Source of the DNA: Thermomonas sp. HDW16 | Lineage (GTDB): Bacteria > Pseudomonadota > Gammaproteobacteria > Xanthomonadales > Xanthomonadaceae | NCBI RefSeq assembly: GCF_011302915.1 | Contig: NZ_CP049872.1 | Location: 1,860,001-1,924,000, forward strand | Length of the DNA stretch: 64,000 nt | Direction: 5' to 3' | Shown here: one piece after another, positions 26,503-35,695 of the stretch | Layout of the letters: each line of letters opens with the position of its first letter | How positions within the stretch are numbered: the first letter of the stretch is position 1 | Made by a program: the position numbers and the translations under genes | Notes under the pieces: model-generated | The model's input: the letters and a program-made list of their open reading frames with translations, nothing else | Told to the model about the DNA's origin: nothing | Database searches by the model: none

Positions 26503-27336
26503 ATGCGATACCAGGGCCCCTTGCTGACCAAACCCGGCGCCGATGCGCTGCTCGCCGCCCGCGATGCCGGCGAACCGACGTGGACGGGCTCGCTCGACCT
26601 GGGCCGCGGCATCGGCGAAGCAGGACTGGCCCCCAATGACTGGGAGTGGCGTGGCAAGCGCTACCCCTATCCCGGCAAGCTCAAGGAACGCACGATCTAT
26701 TGGTGGGACGGCGAAGGCTTCGAGCCCGTCTCGCGCTATGCCGGATCGCTCATCAAGCTGGTGCCGACCGAATGGAACTCGCCAACGTTCGAGATCGACG
26801 GCATCAAGATGTTGCCAACATCGAAAGAATCTCCGCTGGACGATGCGCGGCGCAAGGTGGCTTTGATCCAGCCAATGGGCAAGCGCGTGCTGGATACGTG
26901 CGGCGGGCTAGGCTACTTTGCCGCGTGTTGCCTGGATGCTGGCGTCGCGAGCATCCAGTCGTTCGAGAAGAACGAAGACGTGCTGTGGCTGCGCACGCTC
27001 AACCCGTGGTCGCCGGATCCCGCTGCTAGCGACGGCCGGCTGCGGTTGACGCATGCCGATGTGTCGCAGGCCATCGCCACCTTGCCCGATGCGAGTTTCG
27101 ATGCGCTGCTGCACGATCCGCCGCGTTTCGGCATCGCCGGCGAGCTCTATTCGCAGCTGTTCTACGACCAGCTCGCGCGGGTGCTCAAGCGCGGCGGCCG
27201 GCTGTTCCACTACACCGGAAGCCCCAACAAACTCACCAGCGGGCGCGACGTGCCGCGCGAAGTGGCCAGGCGGCTGGAAAAGGCCGGATTCAGGGCGGAA
27301 CTGGCGCTAGACGGGGTGCTGGCGACCCGCCGCTAG
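26503..27336 (+). CDS. Class I SAM-dependent methyltransferase-like protein
   Basis: 277 residues. SAM-binding motif I is VLDTCGGLGYFA near residue 130, motif II ends SFEKNED, and the catalytic-loop motif is HDPPRFGIAGELY with a later LKRGGRLFHYTG. The N-terminal ~100 residues are Trp-rich and of unknown fold. The spermidine-synthase-like topology is possible. Substrate unknown. ATG 26503 is preferred; an ATG nine codons upstream is also open. Confidence 0.78.
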   Translation: MRYQGPLLTKPGADALLAARDAGEPTWTGSLDLGRGIGEAGLAPNDWEWRGKRYPYPGKLKERTIYWWDGEGFEPVSRYAGSLIKLVPTEWNSPTFEIDGIKMLPTSKESPLDDARRKVALIQPMGKRVLDTCGGLGYFAACCLDAGVASIQSFEKNEDVLWLRTLNPWSPDPAASDGRLRLTHADVSQAIATLPDASFDALLHDPPRFGIAGELYSQLFYDQLARVLKRGGRLFHYTGSPNKLTSGRDVPREVARRLEKAGFRAELALDGVLATRR

Positions 27337-27354
27337 GAGCGTTCTGGCACGGGC

Positions 27355-27894
27355 TCACAGCATCCGTTTCAGGGTGTCGTCACGGCGCATCAGGTGGTGC
27401 CACAGTGCAGCCAGTACGTGCGCGCCGATCACCCAGTAGAACGCCTCGCCGATGCTGCCGTGGAGGTCTTCAAGACGATGCGCCAAATCTTCGTTCTCGG
27501 CCAGCAGCGCCGGCAGCGCAAGGTCGGTGAACGGAATGAGCACTTTCTTGCCGTCGGCCCATGCGGTCGCCATGCCAAGCAGGGGCATGACGATCATGAA
27601 GGCGTACAACGCCAGGTGCATGAGCTTCGCCGCCAGGGCCGTCCAACGATCCAGCGGCGGCGTGATCGGCGGCGCACCGTCGCGACGACGCAACGCCAAC
27701 CGCCACCACACCAGCACGAACACGCTGATCCCGACCCAGAAATGACCCTGCACCATCGCCGCACGCGGGCTGCTGCCACGCGGGAACACGCCACGCTGCT
27801 CGATCAGCAGATAAGCCAAGGCGACCAGCACCGCCATCAGCCAGTGCAGGCGGCGCAGCGGAAGGCTGAAGCGGGTGGGAATCGTGGTGTCCAT
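27355..27894 (-). CDS. Cytochrome b561
   Basis: 179 residues with four membrane helices and haem-ligand His residues in RRLHWLMA, VQGHFWVG, KLMHLALY and HVLAALWHH, the bacterial CybB pattern. It shuttles electrons between quinol and a periplasmic partner, for example superoxide or other redox proteins. It reads leftward and ends 18 nt from the methyltransferase stop. Confidence 0.9.
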   Translation of the reverse strand: MDTTIPTRFSLPLRRLHWLMAVLVALAYLLIEQRGVFPRGSSPRAAMVQGHFWVGISVFVLVWWRLALRRRDGAPPITPPLDRWTALAAKLMHLALYAFMIVMPLLGMATAWADGKKVLIPFTDLALPALLAENEDLAHRLEDLHGSIGEAFYWVIGAHVLAALWHHLMRRDDTLKRML

Positions 27895-28207
27895 GGAATT
27901 CGACTCTCGAACGGATATCCGCGAACGCTAGCGCATCGCCCTGGCCTGCGTAAGCCCCGGGCTTCGGTGCAATGGAATGCGCCAAACTCCGAAGCACGGC
28001 TTATGGCGTAGGATGGGCTTGCACCGCGACACCACGTGCGTCCCGTCCGACCTGACTCCATCGTCGCTCGCTGCGCTCCCCTCCACGCGTCACCACCCCA
28101 TTGCGGGGTGACGCCCCTCAGGGAACGCCCATGCCGGATCCTTGCCTCGGCGCTGCCTATCACACCGCTCACGTCCACTCGCGGCAACTCCAACGGCTGG
28201 CTTGCGC
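27895..28207. other. Intergenic region between cybB and the YkgJ-type gene
   Basis: 313 nt with no convincing gene. It must hold the cybB promoter (leftward) and the promoter for the YkgJ-type gene (rightward). A 26-codon ORF at 28131-28211 has a fair RBS and overlaps the next start (ATGA), but its coding nature is unclear. Confidence 0.5.
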
Positions 28208-28519
28208 ATGACTGTTGCGGGCGACAAGCCAAGCTGCGACCGCTGCGATGCGGTCTGTTGCCGCCTGACCGTGGTGTTGATGGCGGAAGACGATGTGCCA
28301 CCGCGCTTCACCATGCTCAACCAACACGGCGTCGAAGTCATGGCCCGCGACGAGGATGGCTGGTGCGTGGCGATCGACCAGGGGCGGATGTGCTGTTCGA
28401 TCTACGAACAACGCCCGACGATCTGCCGCAAGTTCGCGATGGGCGGTCCGTACTGCCGCGAAGTGCGCGCCGACTACGCCGATCGCAACGCCCGCGGCAT
28501 TCCACTCACCCTGTACTGA
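28208..28519 (+). CDS. YkgJ-family cysteine-cluster protein
   Basis: 103 residues. The CxxCxxxCC cluster (CDRCDAVCC, residues 10-18) and later CCSIYEQRP and PTICRKF match the YkgJ/UPF0153 metal-binding pattern, which probably holds zinc or an iron-sulfur cluster. Function unknown. It is followed 11 nt later by a small gene with a strong RBS and is likely cotranscribed with it. Confidence 0.88.
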   Translation: MTVAGDKPSCDRCDAVCCRLTVVLMAEDDVPPRFTMLNQHGVEVMARDEDGWCVAIDQGRMCCSIYEQRPTICRKFAMGGPYCREVRADYADRNARGIPLTLY

Positions 28520-28530
28520 AAGGAGGCAGC

Positions 28531-28779
28531 ATGCCGCGTCAGAAGAAACCCGCGCCGGCACCGGCCACGATCCCGCCTTCGAAGACCACGCACCTGTTTG
28601 CATCGCGCAAGCCAGTCGACCGCAACGCGCTCACCCACGAGCGCATTGCTTCCGACCTCGAAGCCTTCCGCAAGGCTGGCGGCAAGATCGAAGTCCTCGG
28701 CGTTACCCGCACCTTGAAGAAGATCGGCCCCGATGCCGACGACGCTCCACCGCCCGCACCCGCGAAATCCCGGCGCTGA
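28531..28779 (+). CDS. Small conserved-motif protein (82 aa), paralogue of 32680-32889
   Basis: 82 residues with a near-perfect RBS (AAAGGAGG). A Lys/Pro-rich N-terminus leads to the segment ERIASDLEAFRKAGGKIEVL, followed by a basic and then Pro/Ala-rich tail. The same FRK.GG.IEVLG pattern occurs in the small protein at 32680-32889, so the two are paralogues. I do not recognise the family; the helix-turn-GG pattern loosely recalls short RNA-polymerase-binding proteins such as SutA, with low confidence. Confidence 0.72.
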   Translation: MPRQKKPAPAPATIPPSKTTHLFASRKPVDRNALTHERIASDLEAFRKAGGKIEVLGVTRTLKKIGPDADDAPPPAPAKSRR

Positions 28780-28794
28780 CGCACCGAAAACGCA

Positions 28795-29373
28795 TCATGC
28801 TTTCGCACCGTCGCTTGCCTGCTGGCGCGCGGCCCTGCGGAACAGCGCTGCCGATGCCAGCCATGGCAGCGCGAACATGGCGCCGAGCACGAGCTCACGC
28901 GGCTCGAATTCGCGCATCGCCAGACCCACGCCTACCGCCAGCAACTGTGCCGCGGCGGTCGCAAGCATCGTCCAGGCCATGCCGCCAGGCTTCAGCGCCG
29001 CGAGCAGCGCGCCTGCCGCGGCAACGAACAACACGCCGGCGAACATCAGGTTGACGATGTCGTGCTCGTTGCCGAGCATGCCCACCGCCAGGTTGACCCA
29101 CACGGTGAGGAAGGCAGCCACCACCGCCAGACCGAAACCGACACGATAGGCCGTGCTGCCGCTGAGCCATGCACCGAATTCGTACAGTCCGCACGCAATC
29201 GCCAACATCGCGCCCATCACGATGAAATCGAAAGTGCTCCAGTTCACCCCACTTGCCGGGAAGAACTGCATCGCCATTGCCGGCAACAGCAGCAAACATG
29301 CCGCCGCACCCCACAGCAACGGTCGCAAGTGATTGCTGCCACGGCCATGCCCCATCGTCACCATCCCTGTCAT
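28795..29373 (-). CDS. Hypothetical multi-pass membrane protein
   Basis: 192 residues with about six membrane helices (residues 19-37, 46-66, 76-97, 107-125, 130-150, 160-176) and short loops; basic C-terminal tail. No known motif. It reads leftward, convergent with the small-protein gene and downstream of the acyltransferase gene. The start could be at 29373 or at an internal Met seven residues later. Confidence 0.72.
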   Translation of the reverse strand: MTGMVTMGHGRGSNHLRPLLWGAAACLLLLPAMAMQFFPASGVNWSTFDFIVMGAMLAIACGLYEFGAWLSGSTAYRVGFGLAVVAAFLTVWVNLAVGMLGNEHDIVNLMFAGVLFVAAAGALLAALKPGGMAWTMLATAAAQLLAVGVGLAMREFEPRELVLGAMFALPWLASAALFRRAARQQASDGAKA

Positions 29374-29474
29374 CGCCCCACCCCTTGGCTTGTGTCGGGG
29401 CGCAGTCTCAACCGATCAGATGAGGATGCCATGGGCCTGGCGTGAAGCGAAGGCGAAGTCCGTCATCGCAAGGA

Positions 29475-30371
29475 TCAACCATCAGCGCTGCTGCCATCGG
29501 CAAGCAACCGCGCAATGTCCGCGTCCTTTTCCCGCCAGACCTCGTTCATCCACTGTTGGAAACGTACGCGAAAGGCGCGGTCGCCCTGGTAATCGCCATC
29601 CAGCATCTCCCGCGTAATCGCACGTTGCCGCACCATCACCCGGATCTCCGGAATGCGATCCGCCAGCAAGTCCAGCAACGACGGATTTCCCGCCGGATAC
29701 ACGATGGTCACGTCCAGGATCGCCTGCAGGCCATCGCCCATCGCATCCAGCACGAACGCGACACCGCCGGACTTCGGCTTGAGCAAGTAGCGGTAGGGCG
29801 CTCCCTGGGAATCGTGCTTGGCCGGGGTAAAGCGCGTGCCTTCGACGAAATTCATGATCGACACCGGGATGTCGCGGAATTTCTCGCACGCGCGACGGGT
29901 GGCTTCGATGTCGCGCCTGGCCAGGTCGGGACGGCGGGCGATCTGCTTCGGCGTGTAGCGGCCCATGAACGGAAAATCCAGCGCCCACCATGCGAGCCCC
30001 AGCAACGGTACCCAGAACAATTGCCGTTTCAGGAAGAAGCGCATGAACGGGACGCGCCGATTGAATACTTTCTGCAGGACAAGGATGTCCACCCAGCTCT
30101 GGTGGTTGGCCATCACCAGGTAATGACCATCCAACTGCAGGATGGCATCCTCGTGCAGCCGCACCCGTGCATGGGTGAAGCAATGCCACATCCAGTTGTT
30201 CACGCCGATCCAGCTCTCGGCCAAGCCGACCAGCAGCGGGTTCAAGGCCGACCGCAAACGCTTCCACGGCAACACCCCCTTGATCAGCGCCACCAGCAAC
30301 AACGGCAGCACGTGAACGATGGTGCTGGCCGCGATCAACGAACAGATCAGGACGAGACGGAATGGGCGCAT
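29475..30371 (-). CDS. Membrane acyltransferase (PlsC/YihG-like)
   Basis: 298 residues. One or two N-terminal membrane helices precede an LPLAT domain with the catalytic NHQSWVD at about 88-94 and the substrate-binding FVEGTRF at about 178-184. This is the 1-acyl-glycerol-3-phosphate acyltransferase superfamily; length and motifs fit the YihG group of lysophospholipid acyltransferases, which set acyl chains in phospholipids. Divergent from the TPR-GGDEF gene. Confidence 0.88.
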   Translation of the reverse strand: MRPFRLVLICSLIAASTIVHVLPLLLVALIKGVLPWKRLRSALNPLLVGLAESWIGVNNWMWHCFTHARVRLHEDAILQLDGHYLVMANHQSWVDILVLQKVFNRRVPFMRFFLKRQLFWVPLLGLAWWALDFPFMGRYTPKQIARRPDLARRDIEATRRACEKFRDIPVSIMNFVEGTRFTPAKHDSQGAPYRYLLKPKSGGVAFVLDAMGDGLQAILDVTIVYPAGNPSLLDLLADRIPEIRVMVRQRAITREMLDGDYQGDRAFRVRFQQWMNEVWREKDADIARLLADGSSADG

Positions 30372-30465
30372 GGCATCGGCATTGGTGGATATGCGCCTAT
30401 TGTCCCCACTTTCCCCGGCGCATGCCGCCGTCGATCCTGCATGCCGCGCGTTCGGCCGTCACTCG

Positions 30466-30494
30466 TTCCTGACCTCGCTTTCGATCGGTATAAT
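30466..30494 (+). promoter_or_regulatory. Candidate sigma-70 promoter for the TPR-GGDEF gene
   Basis: A perfect TATAAT at 30489-30494 is preceded, after 17 nt, by TTCCTG at 30466-30471. It lies 92 nt upstream of the start of the rightward diguanylate cyclase gene. The -35 box is weak. Confidence 0.5.
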
Positions 30495-30585
30495 TTCGCT
30501 TCCCCCGAAACTTGCAAGCCGCATTCCGCCCAGGACTGCGGCGTATTCGCATGGATTCAGGGCAACGACGGGACCCGAACAGGAC

Positions 30586-32529
30586 ATGCCGGCAAACACA
30601 CGATCTGCGGCCATCGCCCGATCACTCCTGTTCAGTGCGTCGTTCGCCATGGCCATGGCCTGCGTCCATGCCGCGCAACCATCGAAGGCCGCGCCCACCT
30701 ACCCGGCCGAACGCGCCAGTCTGCGCGCGGACATCGCCCGCCTGGACCTGCAGGGCTCGCAAGAGCAAGTCTTCGCCGCGATGGAATCGCTGCGCCAGTT
30801 GGCACTTCGCAACGGCGACCAGGACCAGGCGCAGCTGGTCGAACTCGAGCGCATCTTCGCCACGCACGACGACGACGCCATCGACGCAAGCCTTGCCGCC
30901 GTCAACGCGGTGCGTGCGCAGGTGCGGCCGCAAGCGTCGGTCGAATTGCAGGAAGCCCTCTCGCGCATCTACGGCAACCTGTATTTCGATGCCGGCAATT
31001 TCCAGCTGGCGCTGCGGCACCAGCTCGAAGCGTTGCGCCTGAGCGCCCGCCTTCCCGATGGCGCCACGAAAGCGTGGTTGTACCGACTGGGCACCATCGC
31101 CGAGTTGTACAACGCGATGGGCTTGCCCAAGGATGCCCTGCGCTACGCCAACCAGGCCCTTGCCGGCAGCGGTACCGCCGATGCGCCTTCCGGCAACCGC
31201 GTCTCGCTGCTCGGCGCACGCGCACTCGCCCTGCTGCAACTCGGAAAGACGACCGAAGCCGAACAGGCCCTCGCGGAAGCGGAACGGATCGATGCCCGTC
31301 GGGAACCCGGCTTCAACACCCTGCGCCTGACCGCCAATCGTGCAACCGTGGAATCGGCGAAGGGCAATCCGGCGGCGGCGCTGCGCGCGATCGATCGGCT
31401 GCAAGCGCTCGCCGAATCGCAGGACAGCAACTACTACCTCACCCGCGCCCAACTGCTGCGCGGGCAGGCGCGCATCGCCCAGGGCCAGCTCGATGCCGGC
31501 CTGCAGGACATGCGCGGGGCGATCGCCACATTCGAACGACTCGGGCAGATGGTCGACGTGCTGGACGGGCTGGAACGCGAAATCCGGATCCTGCGCGCCC
31601 AGCATGCGTGGCCGCAGGCCGTCGACGTGATGGCGCAACGGCAGGAACTGTGGACGCAACTGTTCCGCAATGCGCAATCCCGCACCATCGCCGAGCTGGA
31701 GGCCAGGCACCGCGCCGAAAGCCGCGAGCAACGCATCACCGCGCTCGCCACTGAAGTGCGTCTGGAACGTGCGCGCCTGCATTCCCAGCGCCTGCTGCTG
31801 GCGTTGGCGGCAACAGTGGCCCTGCTGGCCGCGAGTGCGGCCGGCCTGCTCTATCTGAGCCGTCGTCGCACTCGCCGTGAGCGCGATCGCCTGTCGCATG
31901 CCGCGCGCCACGACCCCCTGACCGGCGCCTACAGCCGTTACGAGTTCCAACGCCGCGCGCTTGCAAGCGGCACGAAGGAGGACGGTCGCCAGGACGGTCG
32001 CTGCCTGCTGTTGCTGGACCTCGACGATTTCAAGTCGATCAATGACGGCCACGGCCACGAGGCCGGCGACGCCGTGCTCAAGGAAGTGGTCGCTCGGCTG
32101 CGTCGGCAAACGCGCCACGCCGACGAAATCTACCGTTGGGGCGGCGAGGAATTCCTGCTGGTTCTGTCCGGGCGTGACCAGGATGCACTTGGGCAGGACG
32201 TCGCGGCGATGCTCGATGGCGTGAGCCGCGACCCGGTCGTCTGGCACGAACACAAGATCGCGGTCGCGCTGTCCGGAGGGCTGGTCACACACCCCCTCTC
32301 ACCCAGTTGGACAGCGCCCCTGGGCGATGCCATCCGTTGGGCCGACAGCGCGTTGTACGCGGCCAAGCGCGCCGGCCGGCGACAGGTGCTGCAGGTGACC
32401 GTCACCTCCCTCGGCGAGCAGGCACTGTCCGGCCGCAGGCCGATCGACACCGTCCAGTTACAAGACTGGGTGCGTCAAGGCTACGCCCAGCTCACCACCG
32501 TCCAGGCCTCGCATCCGCCGACCGCCTGA
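30586..32529 (+). CDS. TPR-repeat membrane diguanylate cyclase
   Basis: 647 residues. Signal peptide (1-29). Residues about 40-380 are helical TPR-like repeats placed in the periplasm. A single membrane helix at about 398-422 (LLLALAATVALLAASAAGLL) leads to a cytoplasmic GGDEF domain with GGEEF at 519-523 and an intact inhibitory site RHAD five residues before it. The protein thus looks like a periplasmic-sensing cyclase making c-di-GMP with product inhibition. Ligand unknown. Confidence 0.9.
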   Translation: MPANTRSAAIARSLLFSASFAMAMACVHAAQPSKAAPTYPAERASLRADIARLDLQGSQEQVFAAMESLRQLALRNGDQDQAQLVELERIFATHDDDAIDASLAAVNAVRAQVRPQASVELQEALSRIYGNLYFDAGNFQLALRHQLEALRLSARLPDGATKAWLYRLGTIAELYNAMGLPKDALRYANQALAGSGTADAPSGNRVSLLGARALALLQLGKTTEAEQALAEAERIDARREPGFNTLRLTANRATVESAKGNPAAALRAIDRLQALAESQDSNYYLTRAQLLRGQARIAQGQLDAGLQDMRGAIATFERLGQMVDVLDGLEREIRILRAQHAWPQAVDVMAQRQELWTQLFRNAQSRTIAELEARHRAESREQRITALATEVRLERARLHSQRLLLALAATVALLAASAAGLLYLSRRRTRRERDRLSHAARHDPLTGAYSRYEFQRRALASGTKEDGRQDGRCLLLLDLDDFKSINDGHGHEAGDAVLKEVVARLRRQTRHADEIYRWGGEEFLLVLSGRDQDALGQDVAAMLDGVSRDPVVWHEHKIAVALSGGLVTHPLSPSWTAPLGDAIRWADSALYAAKRAGRRQVLQVTVTSLGEQALSGRRPIDTVQLQDWVRQGYAQLTTVQASHPPTA

Positions 32530-32616
32530 ACGCTTCGACCTGAAACGCCAGCTCCCTACGATTCAAACGCGGAATTAGCGTCAATTTGATCGAAATTGAA
32601 CGAATTTGTCTGTTTT

Positions 32617-32645
32617 TTGATTAATTTCGATATTTCGCATAAAAT
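32617..32645 (+). promoter_or_regulatory. Sigma-70 promoter for the small gene at 32680
   Basis: TTGATT at 32617-32622, 17-nt spacer, TAAAAT at 32640-32645, in a very AT-rich stretch (32575-32650) with repeated AATTTCGA elements. The expected start point is about 28 nt before the ATG. Confidence 0.7.
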
Positions 32646-32679
32646 TTCGACTTGTTCACCGCAACGCCAAAGGAGACGC

Positions 32680-32889
32680 ATGGCTCGCAAGCCAACGCAA
32701 ACCGCCGTTGTGGCCCGCACCCTGGACCACGAAACCATCGCCGCCGACATCGCCGAATTCCGCAAACGCGGCGGCCGCATCGAAGTACTCGGCAATAGTC
32801 CCTTGCGCAGCGTCGCCAGCTCGCCGTTCCGTTCGCAACCCGAACAGCGCAAACCGCCCACTCCCATCAAGCGGGCCGCATCGCGCTGA
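32680..32889 (+). CDS. Small conserved-motif protein (69 aa), paralogue of 28531-28779
   Basis: 69 residues; strong RBS (AAAGGAG) and its own AT-rich promoter. The segment ETIAADIAEFRKRGGRIEVL matches the motif of the 82-residue protein at 28531-28779; N- and C-terminal tails differ and are basic. Family not recognised. The strong promoter and RBS suggest high expression, which is typical for small nucleic-acid- or RNA-polymerase-associated proteins (inference). Confidence 0.72.
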   Translation: MARKPTQTAVVARTLDHETIAADIAEFRKRGGRIEVLGNSPLRSVASSPFRSQPEQRKPPTPIKRAASR

Positions 32890-33159
32890 GCCACGATATC
32901 GCCCGACGGGTGGTGCCGGCATAGCCCGACTTGGCCTCGCGGTGGAGCCTTGCCTCCACCGCACCGGCATTGCCGGTCGACCGAACGCGACGATCCACTA
33001 GCAATGGCGAGCTCACGGCATTTGTTTGCCGAGCCGGACGTCACCCGCCTGCAACTGCACGATCAACTCGCCGGCTTGTTGCGCGCCAAGCCGGGCATCG
33101 CCCTGGCGGATTGAACACAGGCTCGCCAAACATACCGCTGGGATCATGTACGGTCGGGA

Positions 33160-34323
33160 TCATGCAGGCAACGAGTACTCGGCCCACTGCACCCGGTTGC
33201 GGCCGGCGTCCTTGGCGGCGTACAGCGCGACATCCGCGATCTCGACGGCCTGCTCGTAAGGTACGTTGCGTGCGACAACAGCACCGATACTGACGGTCAG
33301 CGGTATCCGCTCGCCATCGTGATCCACCGGCGATTGTTCGGTGTACAGACGCAGGCGTTCGGCCAGCTCAGCCGCCTGCGCCTGTTCGAACCCTGGCAGG
33401 AACACCGCGAATTCCTCGCCGCCATACCGCGAGAACAACGCGGTGCGCGGCAAGCCGACGGAACGGATCTGCGCGGAAAAATGCTTGAGCGCCTGGTCCC
33501 CGGCGCCATGCCCCCAACGGTCGTTCACGCCCTTGAAGTCGTCCAGGTCGCACAGCATCAGCACGAACGGGGCCCCTTCCTTGTTGCAACGCGCGATTTG
33601 GCGACGCGCACGTCTGGTGAACACCGCCCGATTCGGCACGCCGGTAAGTGCATCGTGCTCCGCGGCGTGCCGAAGATCGTTGGTCATCTTCTCGGCCAGC
33701 ATCGCCAGCAATCCGATCGCGAGCAACATGGTCGACAACGTGCCGAACAGGTAGTTGCTCGATATCACCCCGGCGGCGAAACCGGGCAGATCCGCGACCC
33801 CGTCCCTCGCCTCCAGCAACGCCTTCATCAGGTAGAACAGCAAGTCCGCAACGAACACCAATGCGGTCAGGATGCTGGACGCCTTCAATGCCTTGGGCGA
33901 CCGTACCAACAGCCACCAGATGATCCACACATCCCAGACCAGGCTGTGCACGGCGAACACGGGTTCCTCGACGTGCCTGGCCGCCGATACCGTCAACATG
34001 AGCGTCAGTACGACCGCATACATCGCCACCAGCAGGAAGGGCCAGCGCGGACGGATCGGATGCTTGAAATGCGTGGCGATCCCGAGCAGGAAAAAGGCAT
34101 TCGCGACGGAGACCAGCACATTGGCCAGCACCAGCAGCGGGCCGCCGTCCGGGGGCAGCCATTGGGCAAGCAGCTGACCGGCCGCCAACGCCCAGAACGC
34201 GATTGCCCACAGCACCAACGCCGGTGGACGCTTCATCAGAGCGCACAAGATGGTCATGTTGACCGCAAGCGCAGAACTGACCGCAACCGCCACCGTTGCA
34301 AGGGTTGGAACATCCAGTGTCAT
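33160..34323 (-). CDS. Membrane diguanylate cyclase (seven-helix N-terminus)
   Basis: 387 residues. The N-terminal ~210 residues carry about seven membrane helices of an unrecognised sensory module. The GGDEF domain follows from about 215, with GGEEF at 301-305. The inhibitory RxxD motif is absent at its usual position. It makes c-di-GMP; signal unknown. Reads leftward, between a small gene and the S66 peptidase gene. Confidence 0.9.
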   Translation of the reverse strand: MTLDVPTLATVAVAVSSALAVNMTILCALMKRPPALVLWAIAFWALAAGQLLAQWLPPDGGPLLVLANVLVSVANAFFLLGIATHFKHPIRPRWPFLLVAMYAVVLTLMLTVSAARHVEEPVFAVHSLVWDVWIIWWLLVRSPKALKASSILTALVFVADLLFYLMKALLEARDGVADLPGFAAGVISSNYLFGTLSTMLLAIGLLAMLAEKMTNDLRHAAEHDALTGVPNRAVFTRRARRQIARCNKEGAPFVLMLCDLDDFKGVNDRWGHGAGDQALKHFSAQIRSVGLPRTALFSRYGGEEFAVFLPGFEQAQAAELAERLRLYTEQSPVDHDGERIPLTVSIGAVVARNVPYEQAVEIADVALYAAKDAGRNRVQWAEYSLPA

Positions 34324-34489
34324 CTAGAACAGCCGCATGCCGTCCAATTGGGCCACCCGATTTGCGCACGAAAGCGGTAGCCGGTGCAACCCCAACCATG
34401 GTCGCAGCGAATCGCGCAGCGCCGGGGCTCTGATAGCCATCCGGATAGTCGGTCATTCAAGCGCTCGCACGCTCGCAGCCGATCACGCC

Positions 34490-35533
34490 TCAGGACTGAA
34501 AGACCGGTTCCAGCAAGCGGAACGAACCCGTATCGGCATCCAGCTCCACCTGGCCGCCCACCGGCACGATGAACTGCTCGCGGATGTGGCCGATCATCGC
34601 ACCGCGGTAGGCTGGGATCTGTAGCGGCTTGATGTAATCGTCGAGGATCTGCTCAAGCGTGAGCGAACCGTATCCGTCGCCGGGCTTGCAATCGGTGCAC
34701 TCGCCAAAGATGAAACCTGCGATCTTGTCCAGCGCCCCCATCAGCTTCAACGTGCTCAACATGCGGTCGATGCGGTACGGCGCTTCGCCCACGTCCTCCA
34801 GGAACAGGATCTTGCCGCCGAAATCCGGCAGAAACGGCGAACCGGCCAATGCAGCAAGCACGGTCAGGTTGCCACCCACCAGTTCGCCGCGTGCCTTGCC
34901 ACCAGTGATGGTGATGGTGCGGTTGCGCCGTGGTACAAGCTCATCGCCGAGTTCGATCTTGTTGCGGTATTCCATCAACTCGCGCTTGAAGAACACGCGC
35001 TGGAACTGGTCGACATTGAACGCGTTCCAGCTGCCGGATCCGATCTGCCCGTGGAAGGTCACCAGACCGGTCTTCGCATGGATTGCGCTGTGCAAGGCGG
35101 TGATGTCGGAATAGCCCAGCAATGTCTTCGGATTCCGGCGGATCGTTTCGTAATCCAGCAATGGCAACAGGCGCGCGCCACCGGATCCGCCGCGAGTGCA
35201 GACGATGGCCTTGACCGTCTTGTCGGCGAACATCGTATTGAGATCGTCGGCGCGTTCGGCATCACTGCCAGCCAAGTATCCGCGCCGGCCGGCGAAGTGC
35301 GCACCGGTTTTGACCTCGAAGCCGAGCGCTTCCATCGCTTCGCGGGCCAATTGCAGGCTGAAACTGTCATCCGATGCCGATGAGGGACTCACCAACCCCA
35401 CGCGATCGCCCTTGTCGAGGGCAACCGGCAACAGGCGCCTGCGTGGTGCCGCTTCCACGGTGCCCGCAACTCCGGCGAACGGCAGCAAGGATGCCGCCAA
35501 CGCCGCATTGCCGATGAATTGCCGTCTGTTCAT
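34490..35533 (-). CDS. S66 family LD-carboxypeptidase, exported
   Basis: 347 residues. N-terminal twin-arginine-like signal (NRRQFIGNAALAASLLPF) suggests export; most LdcA enzymes are cytoplasmic, so this may be a periplasmic variant. Family motifs: VGLVSPSS near residue 46, the nucleophile Ser in CTRGGSGGARLL, and the late ILFLEDVGEAPYRIDRML region with the catalytic Glu. It trims the terminal D-alanine from peptidoglycan tetrapeptides or acts on related peptides. Confidence 0.87.
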   Translation of the reverse strand: MNRRQFIGNAALAASLLPFAGVAGTVEAAPRRRLLPVALDKGDRVGLVSPSSASDDSFSLQLAREAMEALGFEVKTGAHFAGRRGYLAGSDAERADDLNTMFADKTVKAIVCTRGGSGGARLLPLLDYETIRRNPKTLLGYSDITALHSAIHAKTGLVTFHGQIGSGSWNAFNVDQFQRVFFKRELMEYRNKIELGDELVPRRNRTITITGGKARGELVGGNLTVLAALAGSPFLPDFGGKILFLEDVGEAPYRIDRMLSTLKLMGALDKIAGFIFGECTDCKPGDGYGSLTLEQILDDYIKPLQIPAYRGAMIGHIREQFIVPVGGQVELDADTGSFRLLEPVFQS

Positions 35534-35695
35534 GCCGATGCAAACCATTCTGCATATGTCGAGCGGCCATCCTAACCGGCATCCAACGCGCTCGCGGCTT
35601 GCGCCACGCGGAAGCTTCCGGCCGGCGACCGCTATCGCCACGGCAGCGCGTTGACATGGACAGGCAGCGCCCCCGACTGCCTGCGAGGGAACGCC

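Noticed and set aside
28131..28211. 26-codon ORF overlapping the YkgJ-type start
   Set aside because: A fair RBS and ATGA overlap make it a possible leader peptide, but there is nothing else to support it.
33004..33114. 36-codon ORF between the small paralogue and a diguanylate cyclase gene
   Set aside because: No RBS and no recognisable motif; cannot be told from chance in GC-rich DNA.
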